Shown here piece by piece: positions 45,207 to 54,208 of a stretch of 64,000 bases of DNA. How positions within the stretch are numbered: position 1 is the stretch's first letter; each line of letters opens with the position of its first letter. Source of the DNA: Mauremys mutica (lineage: Eukaryota > Chordata > Testudines > Geoemydidae); NCBI RefSeq assembly GCF_020497125.1, contig NC_059075.1:67599321-67663320 (forward strand), written 5' to 3'. The position numbers were made by a program, and so were the translations under genes. The notes under the pieces were generated by a model. The model was not told the DNA's origin, did not search any database, and saw nothing but the letters and a program-made list of their open reading frames with translations.

Positions 45207-46006
45207 TGTAGGGATATTAAAGAAGGTTTATATTAGACATGGTTTATATGAAAAATGACTTATTGTTAATTGATGCCTCATAACTAAAGGTTTATGTTAA
45301 AAGTAAATTTGTGATTCTAACCTGCAAGCCACCAGCTGTGTCTGTGTGAAGCCTGCTCAAAGAAATACTTTGTATAAAACTTGTTAAACATTAATTAACT
45401 CTAAGTAAGCCAAAACAGAGAAATAGATGTGATTAAGATAGAGAATGTATGTGACTGAATGGTTAGGGAGTTACCAGTCTGAAGAATTCAGTGTTGGCTG
45501 AAGAAGGTGTCAAGTGGGATCAACCAGATGACCCACCACACCTCAAAGGAAGGAAAAACAAGCATCTGACAGAATGGAGCCAGCCATCTGCTGATTGATT
45601 TAGCAACAGCAGAATGAGGCAACTCCTATGAACTAACATAGGGAAAAATCCCTATAAAACTGGACTCTAAAGAATAAGGACTTTGAGTCTATGGTTCTGA
45701 TACCAACCTCCAGGAGCATCAGATGCATCTGACACAGACTCGGCTCCATCCTCATGACCAAGATACCTGGCCAGTAACTTGGCATGAGCAACATCTAGGC
45801 TGGTAACTATAACATCTATACAGAACCTGAATGAATGATTGTGTGAATGAATATGTGTGTGCGTGTGTGTGTGTGTGTGTCTGTGTCTGTGTGTGTGTAT
45901 AAGGAATAAGTAGTAATGGAAACAAGTAGGAAAACATTGTCTTTTGTTTTGTTATGGTATTTACAATAAATGTGGCATCTTTGCCTTATCCCTCTTAATA
46001 AGATCC
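45207..46006 (+). repeat. ERV 3' LTR, last 28 bp missing
   Basis: Starts TGTAGGGATATTAAAGAAGG right after the polypurine tract. It matches the 5' LTR base for base by eye, apart from a TG microsatellite about 10 bp longer. It stops at ...CTTAATAAGATCC; the terminal 28 bp present at 42416-42443 are absent. The next base opens the right copy of the 99-bp duplication. Confidence 0.93.
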
Positions 46007-46105
46007 AAAATAAATGTTTACATGTTTATAGCACTTACCGCCTGATCCTTCCCCTGATTCAGAGTCCGGGTTAACGGCCGGGGAGGGTTGGTAGGGGATC
46101 TCTGT
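46007..46105. repeat. 99-bp direct duplication, right copy
   Basis: Identical by eye to 41527-41625. It carries the end of Myb exon 1 (from 46039) and its donor (GT at 46038-46037, - strand), so the right-hand exon is complete despite the ERV. Confidence 0.95.
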
Positions 46106-46711
46106 GAGGGTGATGAAGAGATCCTGGCTGTCAGGGAAAGCGGTATTGTGTTCGCTGTCGCCTGCGCCGTCCTCCACAGACCGTTCCTCATCTTCCACAT
46201 CGGCGAACATCGAGGAGGAACTGTCCAGGTTCACTATGCCATCCACTGAGTCCACGGTCACTGGTGGGGCAGTGGTGGCAGACCCACCTAGAATGGCATG
46301 CAGTGCCTCGTAGAAGCGGCATGTCTGCGGCAGGGCTCCGGAGCGTCCGTTTGCCGCTCTGACTTTTTGGTAGCCTTGTCTCAGGTCCTTGATTTTCACG
46401 CGGCACTGCATTGCATCCCGGCTGTATCCTTTCTCTATCATTGCTTTGGAGACCTTCTTGAAGGTCTTTGCATTCCGCTTGCTGGAGCGCAGCTCCGACA
46501 GCACAGACTCCTCGCCCCACACACCAATCAGATCCAGGACTTCCCGGTCTGTCCACGCTGGGGACCTCTTTCTATTCTTGGATTGGCCGGACTCCTCTGC
46601 TGGAGAGCTCTGCATCGTTGCAGGTGCTGCGGAGCTCGCCCCGATGTCCAGCCAGGACGTCAGATTCAAAGTGCCCAGACAGGAAAAGGAATTCAAATTT
46701 TCCCGGGTCAT
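46039..46711 (-). CDS. Harbinger Myb/SANT-like DNA-binding protein, exon 1
   Basis: ATG at 46711-46709 (- strand) opens a frame of about 224 codons to the donor G|GTAAGT (last exon base 46039). A SANT/Myb-like trihelix domain (Myb_DNA-bind_4 type) spans residues ~52-140: RSPAWTDREVLDLIGVWGEE ... FKKVSKAMIEKGYSRDAMQC ... CRFYEALHAILGG. An acidic serine-rich linker (FADVEDEERSVEDGAGDSE) follows. Known role of this partner: it binds the terminal repeats and helps bring the transposase into the nucleus. Exon 1 is intact. It splices in phase with exon 2 at 40711, but the intron now holds the whole ERV and a duplicate donor at 41558-41557, and exon 2 has a stop. Confidence 0.85.
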
Positions 46712-47008
46712 TTCCTGTGTGGCTGGTCAGAGAATCCAAGCTCCGACTGCTGTCCAGAGCGTCAACAGAGTGGTGCACTGTGGGATAGCTCCCGGAGCTA
46801 CTAAGTTCGATTTGCATCCACACCTAGCCTAATTCGAGCTAGCCATGTCGAATTTAGCGTTACTCCACCTGTCGGGGTGGAGTACCAAATTCGAACTAAA
46901 GAGCCCTCTAGTTCGAATTAAATGGCTTCCTGGTGTGGACGGTTGAGCGGTTAGTTCGAATTAACGCTGCTAAATTCAAATTAAAGTCCTAGTGTAGACC
47001 AGGCCTTA

Positions 47009-48421
47009 GCTAACCTACCAAAAGTGGCACAGACCCTGGAGTCCCCATAGCCTTATCTTACCTTTCACTGGAGGTTCTCCAAACCTTTTATGAAGTATGG
47101 CAAACATTATCCCAGGTCAGTGGGGAAACTGAGTCAGAAGTTTACAACTTCCCCATGGTCACACAGTCAGTGACAGAACTGAGAGAAGGATCCAGGTCTC
47201 CCAACCTCTGAGCCCACGACCACAGCAGCCTCATTCACATAGCAGTTTGGCTGCCCCTGTTGTCAGTGCTGGTTCAGTTGTAGACATGCCCGTCACTGCA
47301 GCACCAATCCATGGCTAGTGTTATCAAAAGCTCTTGAGAGGCTCAAGAGAGCCAAAGTGGCCCGTTGACCTTGAACCAAATGCAGCAAGAGACCACTCAG
47401 GCTATTCAGGACAGCAGCCCTAGCGACTGACATTCTTTACCCACAGCCCAGTACTTGCCTACCTGCCCCAGGTGTTGCAGGACCTTGTTTGTACAGCCCT
47501 AGGATCCCTATCACTAGGACATTCCTGGGTTTAGTTCTCCCACATGTTCTGGGTCTTTTTGTGTGGTGTGCTTTATGGCCAGCTGTTTTCAACCTCAGTT
47601 ACACCTGACGCTGCAGCTGCCATTCATTTCTAATGGGGGTCGAAGTCGTAGGACAAGGCCTATACTTTGTAGATTTAGGAGCACAGCAATGGCCTGATCC
47701 TCCAGTCCTTGCCCATGGAAGTCCATTGGACTTGTGTTTGAATTACAGCAGGACTGAGGCCTAACTATGCCTAATAATGCAGCAGGTAAATACTACCTGC
47801 ATGTATACTGAGAAGTAGTCAAATGATTACAATCTTTTTGCCAATATTTTTGGATCTCAGCCATCTTTTATAGGCCCTGGGGCCTCAGTTCATGACTTCC
47901 TTCCTGTTCCTTTCATGCTTGAACAAAGTCTTCTTGTTCCTGTTAGCTTCTTGTGCCATCTCCCTTTCTACACTTAGGCACTCTCTTCACTCCACTCTAA
48001 TCTTTCCAGTTCTCTTCTGTGCACAAACTGTTCTCCCAACACATCCTTTTCAGCCTGAGTACTTGCTGTTGCACTTCCTGAGTTATTAATTTACACATGG
48101 GGAGTTGTTACGTGTTTACTAGGGCAGGATAAATAATTAAAGATTATTCAGGGAAGATGTAAATATGAAGACATCCCCCAAAGGGCCCCAAAATAAAGTA
48201 ACTCGGGAAAAATTGGCTCCATCTCCTGAATTGTAATTTGTGAGACCTAGATTATCTGGATAGCTCCACAGGCAGAGAGAATGAATCTCCTCTGGAGTCC
48301 TAACCAGGGAACACCAAAGGGGAAAGCCTTTCCTCTGCATCCTCCTCCTCCTCCTCCTCCTCTTCTCCCCTTCTCTCCCCTCTCCCTACAGAGCTGGGGA
48401 TCTGCTGATGGAGGTGAGGTG
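47009..48421. other. Gene-free stretch with an old MIR/L2-like fragment
   Basis: At about 47090-47230 the text 'cagtggggaaactgagtcagaa...ggtcacacagtcagtgacagaa' is the antisense core of an old MIR or L2-type repeat. A TCC microsatellite lies at about 48338-48363. No exon recognised. Confidence 0.45.
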
Positions 48422-48533
48422 CAGGGGTGCTGGAACAGTTTTTATAGTGGGGGTGATGAAGGCAAAAAGCTATGTATTTGGGTTATTGCTATTACTTCAA
48501 GCCGGGGATGTGGCAGGACCCCCAGCACCTATC
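48422..48533. mobile_element. hAT-type MITE, CATAGGTGC-family copy 2
   Basis: Runs CAGGGGTGCTGGAACAGTTT to ...CCCAGCACCTATC. Flanks GTGAGGTG (48414-48421) and GTCAGGTG (48534-48541) agree at 7 of 8. At 112 bp it is a short internal-deletion form. Confidence 0.65.
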
Positions 48534-49908
48534 GTCAGGTGGGAAGAAGCATAAGGCTGTGTGGATCACCACGTCCATGAGCATTCGCTTCCTAGATTAA
48601 TACTGACGCATTGCCTAAATGAATAGTTAATTTCCTCTTCCATGAGATGAAGTCCCCTGCTGTGGCTCTAGAGCAGCCACTGCAGGAACTGTGCGACCAC
48701 AAATACAAAGGGAACCAAGGGACCCTGCTGACAGCACTGAAACTCACGGATTTGCAGGTGGGGGACCAAACGCCATTTGCTCTGAACAAAAAGGGAAAAT
48801 TCCCTGCAGAAATAATCCAAAGGAGCTCAGAAAAACCTTTCAGTCTCCGATCAGCTACATGAGCCACTCCTACCGGGGAGCAATGTGGGCCTTAATTATT
48901 TTTTCCATAATTACAGCAATTTGATTTTTACCCCAGTAATCCAGGATTCAAGCCCCATACTACAACAGCATGGATTATGCTTCACCTTACACCGTCACCT
49001 AGACTGTAAGGCAGGGTAGTCAACAGGCAGACTGTGGGCAAAATCTGGACTGCCAGATGCTTTTGAATGGACCCCAAAATATTTGTCCTTACTTATTATT
49101 ATCATTATTTTCTCCAGAGTCTGGACCTTAACTATACCTTGACCAAGAAATCTGGACCTCCTAGACAAAAAATAGTTAACTACCACTACTAAGCTGTTTG
49201 GGGCAGGAAACATGAACTTACCCGCAGGCCTTCGTCCTATTTAAATCAATGACAAAACTACCATTGGCTCTAATGGCAGCAAGTTTCTTCAGAGCCTGTA
49301 TTTATAAAGTACTGTGTAAGTCTATGATACTAAAAGGTGCTGCACATCACAAGGTTAATACAGCCAAATGGGGCCCAACTTATAGGCAGCATCTCAGCAA
49401 GTGCTATATACAGCAAACAAACAGGAATTAAAGATATCACATGTGGAACTGCATAACTTACTCCAAGGGCCAAATTCCCCGTTCAGTGACACAGGTGCAA
49501 CTCCATTGTCATCCTGGCACTCAGGTAATATGGTGATGAGAGCTGTCTGAGCACCTGATTAGAAAGCAGGAGAATTTGACTCAGTATGTAATAATGAGAC
49601 TAATTTAGGGCTAGCTCCTTCTGTCTGTTTCTGTAAGTAGACGAGAATGAGCCTCTCTTAGGGAGCAGGAAGGGGTGGCTCCTCCATTCCTCTTTTCTCC
49701 CACAATAGGGCTCTACAGAAGACCTCTCTCCAGTGGAACTCTACAGGATCAGGGTTCCATGAGGGTCTGGGGGCAAAACAGATGGCAGAAGAGGCACCCC
49801 AAGGTACCAGCTACTCTTTGTGGAATTGTTCCATGCTGAGCGCTCTGTATTCCAGTCAGAAGGCTAAGTGGGAATTAATGTTGCTTCAAGTGGAGGGAAG
49901 GAAAATGT
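48534..49908. other. Gene-free stretch, unclassified
   Basis: Overlapping 70-80 codon frames near 48650-48920 have no recognisable domain. Nothing else identified. Confidence 0.4.
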
Positions 49909-49916
49909 GGAGGGGA

Positions 49917-50191
49917 CAGCGGTGGCTCCCGGTACCAGCGCTCCAAGCGCGTACCTGATGGTCCCTGCGAGGGCGGCAGTTAGGCCGCCTTTGGCGGCTT
50001 GCTTGTGGGAGGTCTGCTGGTCCCGCGGATTCAGTGGCAATTCAGTGGTGGGTACACCGAAGCCGCGGAACCAGTGGACCTCCCGCAGGCATGCTGCCAA
50101 ATCTGTGGGACCAGGGACCTCCCACAGGCAAGCTGCCAAAGGCAGCCTGCCTGCCCTGCTTGGGGCGGTAAAAAAGCTAGAGCCGCCCATG
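49917..50191. mobile_element. hAT MITE, left member of composite
   Basis: Starts CAGCGGTGGCTCCCGGTACC and ends AAGCTAGAGCCGCCCATG. The interior resembles the copy at 56362-56634, including the GCTTGGGGCGGTAAAAAAGC end block. Confidence 0.8.
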
Positions 50192-50436
50192 CAGAGCAGG
50201 AAACCGAGCCCAGCCAGTCCCATGGATTGGAGCTGGGGTAGACACTACAATAGGGTGAAAGTGGAGTGGGCTCTGCAACTCTCCCACGGCCTCCTCTAGG
50301 ACCCTTTGACACATTCTGGCCACCTAGTTCTGTGTCATGATCCAGGAGTTAAAAAATCTGCCATAGATTGTGTCAGAGTGTGAAGGGATCAAAACCACTG
50401 GTGCTGAGATAGGCCCACTGTCTCTCATCCAGTGGA

Positions 50437-50694
50437 CAGAGCTGGCTCCAGGCACCAGTGCAGGAAACAGGTGCTTGGTGCGGCCAATGGAAAGGGGCGG
50501 CACTTCCAGGGTCTTCAGTGGCAATTCAGCGGTGGGTCCCTCAGTCCCTCTCGGAGGGAAGGACCAGCTGCTGAATTGCCGCTGAAGAATGAAGCGGCGC
50601 GGTAGAGCTGCCATCGAAGTGCCGCTGATCACAGCTTTTATTTTTATTTTTTCCTTCGCCACTTGGGGCGGCAAAAAAGCTGGAGCTGGCCCTG
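50437..50694. mobile_element. hAT MITE, right member of composite
   Basis: Starts CAGAGCTGGCTCCAGGCACC and ends AAGCTGGAGCTGGCCCTG. The interior, with the phrase CACTTGGGGCGGCAAAAAAG, is close to an inverted version of the copy at 36853-37103. Confidence 0.8.
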
Positions 50695-50702
50695 GGAGGG
50701 GA

Positions 50703-51400
50703 ACCAACCTTTCAAAGATATTTTTGCCTCTAGAAAACTAGGTTCTGCTATCCCCACTCCACCTCAACCCCCACATGAGGAGATAATTACTTGGAAGTGC
50801 CAAGGCTAGCCACGAGGACCCTCCTGCCGGTCTAGCCCCAGCCACAGGTTCCTCCAAGGGAAAGGAAGACAACGTAGCCCTTAGCTATAGGGCACCCACT
50901 TAAACATCAAACCGGCACCCTTGTTCTATAGTAGGGCCCAATTCCAGAACCCCAGCAAGAAACACCATACTTGAAAAAAAGCCCTCTTCCGCAAAAAGGC
51001 CAGTTTAACCTCAGAAAGCCAGTAGCCAGGAAACAGTTTACAAAAAAGATCCTCAGCCTCTTGGGCAGCTTACTCAAAAGATAAGACTCACAACAGAAAA
51101 CAAACTCACCAGATAAAATACCCACAGTGAGAAACCCACCCAAGCTGCAGAGAGTTATTTCCCTCTAGAGTAGCAATCACTGCCTCCACACCTGGCCCCT
51201 TTGCCACCTAGTAATTGGGTCCAGCTGCTCCAGCTTCCTATTGCTTTCATTCCTACTGGAAACTATTCCTCTAGGTGCTAGGTTCCACCCTCAAAATGAG
51301 GCATTGCCTGATTTTATAAGGAAAACCAGGACTTGGAGGACCCGGGACCCTGAGGCCCCCCTTTTTGAGTCCCAAAGGATTTGTCCACCTGTCACATGCA
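50703..51400. repeat. Unclassified repeat-like block
   Basis: Sequence style (C-rich, with 'accaggacttggaggacccgggaccc' and a TATA-like 'gattttataaggaaaacc' near 51311) suggests an antisense LTR-derived fragment. I could not define the ends or a target duplication. Confidence 0.3.
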
Positions 51401-51689
51401 CAATAATAGCTTGATTATGTAAGGTGCTGAGCGACTCCCGGAATGCTCATCGTCACCATGCAGGATCCAGGCCTGAATCCTGGAATTGCAAAAAGAAATT
51501 TCTAGTAACTTGATTTCTAACAATAAAACAGCCACCTACCCAGTTACACACAGTAGCCACACTCTGATCTCAGCCACACTGATCTGAACAGTCAATGGAG
51601 TTAAGAAGTTCTGAAAAAAAGAACTTGCTCCAGATGGGTTTCACAGGTGTAAATAATAGCAACATTTTATCTATGGTCCTGTCTGGTTC

Positions 51690-51830
51690 ATTTGTCAGTC
51701 TAAGACAGTGTATTCTAGTGGTGAAAACATGGACCTTTGGGTCAGGAGATCTGGGGTTTAGCCTCAGCTCCACTTCAGTCTGATAGTGTTACTCTGAGCA
51801 AGTCACTTGGACCTGCATTTTCAAAAGCAT
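51690..51830 (+). repeat. MIR-type SINE
   Basis: CTAGTGGTGAAAACATGGAC ... GGTCAGGAGATCTGGGGTTT ... CTCTGAGCAAGTCACTTGGA follows the MIR consensus order (tRNA-derived head, then core). Confidence 0.7.
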
Positions 51831-52190
51831 CCCCTAATTTTAGTGCTCCAGTTTTCAGTTGGCCATTTTAAGACCCATGGGTGTCTCAACAGACAGCAGA
51901 GCTGGTAGAAAAGGGCTGCAACAGAACACAGAGGCAGGGCCACTGAGTCCAATGGGACTGCTTGTGTAAGCAAGTCAGGGTTGCTGAACTGTGTCATATA
52001 TAAGCATATATATTAAAATGAAATTCTACAAACCTGTTTTTAGAAATCTCTGTCACTCTTCCCTGCTCTACATACCTATGAATAGTGCTGGGGTATTCTG
52101 CAATGGAAGCTGCTATTTTACTGATATTTCATAGCATGTACTTTAGAATGGAGGTGAACACGTTATGCAGCTCCTGCTTCTACGAGGTGA
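51831..52190. other. Gene-free stretch, unclassified
   Basis: No exon or repeat recognised. Confidence 0.4.
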
Positions 52191-52275
52191 ACTCTCAAAG
52201 TGGTTGGAAGGCAAGTTCTAGTTTTCTTTAAATACCTATAAATAACAGAAGTTACCTTCCAACCACTTTGAGAGT
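52191..52275. ncRNA. Perfect 21-bp hairpin, candidate miRNA precursor or mini-foldback
   Basis: The arm CTCTCAAAGTGGTTGGAAGG (52192-52211) is exactly complementary to CCTTCCAACCACTTTGAGAG (52255-52274), and one further A-T pair (52191/52275) extends it. The loop is 43 nt and AT-rich. Size fits a pre-miRNA on either strand, but a perfect stem is more typical of a recent MITE or fold-back. I do not recognise a known miRNA seed. No flanking target duplication found. Confidence 0.35.
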
Positions 52276-52289
52276 CTCCTGCATTCAAA

Positions 52290-52620
52290 TGTATCTGCTG
52301 TACTTATATAGGTCCCATCACCATCGTATCTGAGCATTTCACAATCTTTAAGGTATTCCTCATCACAGGGAACTGCTATAGTCCCCATTTTAGAGATGGG
52401 GAACTGAAAAGGCGCCTAAGGTGCGGGGCCCGATTCCGGGAAATCGGGCGAATTGGCCTAAAGCTGGCCCTGGTTACAGAAGGTGGGTGGGTGAGGTTCT
52501 GTGGCCTGCATTGAGCAGGAGGTCAGACTAGAAGATCATAATGGTCCCTTCTGACCTTAAAGTCTATGAGTCTATGAGGCACAGAGCAACCAAGGCCCAT
52601 GGTCCAACCCCCAAAGTATT
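52290..52620 (+). repeat. Old MIR/L2-type repeat split by a CR1-tailed insert
   Basis: The host repeat reads ...CCATTTTAGAGATGGGGAACTGA (to 52407) and resumes GCACAGAGCAACCAAGGCCC (52579 on), a standard old-SINE/L2 phrase cut in two. The insert (52408-52578) starts with a GC-rich segment (GGTGCGGGGCCCGATTCCGG) and ends in a CR1 tail (GGTCAGACTAGAAGATCATA ... CCCTTCTGACCTTAAAGTCT, then TATGAGTCTATGAG). The GC-rich head is not one I recognise. Confidence 0.65.
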
Positions 52621-53763
52621 TAGAGACCAAGCTCCTGTTGAAGTTAATGGGAACTAGGTGCCTAAATATCTTTAGCTATCTAGGCATAAGTGACTCATTC
52701 AGGGTTGCACAGCAAGGCTGTCAGAGAGCGGGGAATTATACCTGAGTCTCTCAAGCCCCATTGAACTAGCCTTCCTCTCACACATGAGTTGTATTCCCTC
52801 TGCCCTACTTTACATCAATAGATTGACAAACTTTCAGCTTCCTATTTGATTGTTATGTTTTAAAATTATATTTAAGAAAGTCATTTATGTATAGATTTAC
52901 TCTGCTTTGTAATTAAATGTAGCTATTAGAATCTTTTATATTACACAGCAGTTTTTCTTCAGGTTACATCAGTTAACCCTTTGGTACCTACTCTGTTCTA
53001 TATATGTGATGCTGGATTCTTTGGCACTGAGCTGCCTCATGCAATGACTCCTTGAACCTCAAGGAATTAGTAAATCGTCAGTTTTGCAATAAGAACTCAA
53101 CACAAGCTAATTGCAAGGGTGGCATATTAAAACCCCTGTCCTATGGCTTTCATGTTTTCTGAGGCAACATCTGGCATAGAGTTTTATTCCAAATATCATC
53201 AGAGTTAGGAAGATTTCCCTCTGACAATCTTCAATTTGGCAGTATTCCCAGATGTCAGTTTAAAGGCGACGTAACATCTATTTGGCATCTCCTCCAGCCA
53301 TAGTCTTTCATTGCTCAAGTAGAATTGCTCCACTGTTCTTCAAAGGTTGGGGGGGAAATGGTGGCATGGAGGCGGAATTCATTCTTGTAGCACCTCCATA
53401 GTTTAGGATTTGTTGACTTATACTTAAAACAGGAATTCTACCTCTTAGTTTTGCATGAATAACATAGAGTATTCTTGACAAGCTCAGGGCACTTGGAGAC
53501 AGAATGAATTTTCTGGGAATTAATAAGTAAATCCACTAATTATAGTTAAAATTAATGTAAAATGGGCCATTTAACATTTTTTTTCTGTGAGTCTCATCTC
53601 TTTTTTTCTAGCTAGGAGATGGATTTGGTGCTCGCCCTTCAAATTTTACATATAGTTAAAACTCATTTGAAACTGAGGCATTTTCTGTGTTTGTACAGCA
53701 CAAGTGGACTGGAGCTCCAATCCCAATTCAGGTCTCTGGGTGCTATCATAATGAAAATATTTA
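52621..53763. other. Gene-free stretch, unclassified
   Basis: AT-rich. No exon or repeat recognised. Confidence 0.4.
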
Positions 53764-53771
53764 CTACTATC

Positions 53772-54200
53772 CAGGGCCGCCCAGAGGATTCCGGGGGCCC
53801 GGGGTCTTCGGCGGCGGGGGGCCCTTCCGTTCCGGGACCTGCCGCCGAAGTGCCCCGAAGACCCGTGGCGGGGACCCCCCCGCTGCCGAATTACCGCCAA
53901 AGCAGGACCTGCCACCGAAGTGCAGCCCGGTCTACGGGGCACTTCGGCGGCGGGTCCCGGAACGGAAGGGCGGTAATTCGCCAGTGCGGGGTCCTTCCGC
54001 CCCGGAGCGGAAGGACCCCCCGCCGGCGAAGACCGGGAGCGAAGAAGCTCCTGCGCCCGGCCCCGCAAGAGTTTTCCGGGCCCCCCGGAGCGAGTGAAGG
54101 ACCCCGCTCCAGGGGCCCCGAAAAACTCTCGTGGGGGCCCCTGTGGGGCTCGGGGCCTGGGGCAAATTGCCCCTCTTGCCCCCCCCTCTGGGCGGCCCTG
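53772..54200. mobile_element. hAT MITE, GC-rich, perfect 8-bp target duplication
   Basis: Runs CAGGGCCGCCCAGAGGATTC to ...CCTCTGGGCGGCCCTG. CTACTATC lies exactly on both sides (53764-53771 and 54201-54208). Much of its 429 bp is internally inverted (TTCGGCGGCGGG / CCCGCCGCCGAA-type arms). The perfect duplication suggests a young insertion. Overlapping 100-200 codon frames on both strands come from the GC-rich palindrome and are not genes. Confidence 0.9.
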
Positions 54201-54208
54201 CTACTATC

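Larger units (their letters stand above)
41626..46006 (+). mobile_element. Endogenous retrovirus, non-autonomous, 3' LTR truncated
   Basis: Structure in order: 5' LTR (41626-42443), primer-site region, tandem leader repeats, gag-like frame, noncoding or decayed interior, envelope tail, polypurine tract (AAAAGGGGGATTA just before 45207), 3' LTR (45207-46006). Total 4.4 kb, too short for a full gag-pro-pol-env set; no protease, reverse transcriptase or integrase motif is visible. The two LTRs are identical by eye except for TG-repeat length and the missing last 28 bp of the 3' copy. The insertion is therefore young although its interior is coding-dead. It probably moved using proteins of a related intact virus. 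It is inserted in the Harbinger Myb gene, opposite to that gene's direction. Confidence 0.88.
37707..47005. mobile_element. PIF/Harbinger transposon, full length, split by an ERV
   Basis: The terminal inverted repeats are GGCCTTGTCTACACTA (left) and GGCCTGGTCTACACTA (right, - strand), 15 of 16 identical. TTA lies on both sides (37704-37706 and 47006-47008), the 3-bp duplication typical of PIF/Harbinger. Subterminal regions hold many TTCGAA/TTCGAATT motifs, likely protein-binding repeats. It carries the usual two genes in convergent orientation: DDE transposase (+, 38084-39367) and a Myb/SANT-like protein (-, 46711-40281, two exons). The ERV with its flanking duplication adds 4480 bp, so the element before insertion was about 4.8 kb. 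Confidence 0.93.
49917..50694. mobile_element. Composite hAT: two MITEs moved as one unit
   Basis: Two complete copies of the CAGGGGCGGCTCCAG MITE family (49917-50191 and 50437-50694) enclose a 245-bp unrelated segment. The 8-mer GGAGGGGA lies exactly outside the outer ends (49909-49916 and 50695-50702). The inner ends have no matching duplication (CAGAGCAG against CCAGTGGA). The simplest reading is that the outer ends of two neighbouring MITEs were used as one transposon, carrying the middle DNA along. Confidence 0.75.

Noticed and set aside
46104..46832. + strand frames of 69-168 codons opposite the Myb exon
   Set aside because: Shadows of the - strand SANT-domain exon, which has the recognisable protein.
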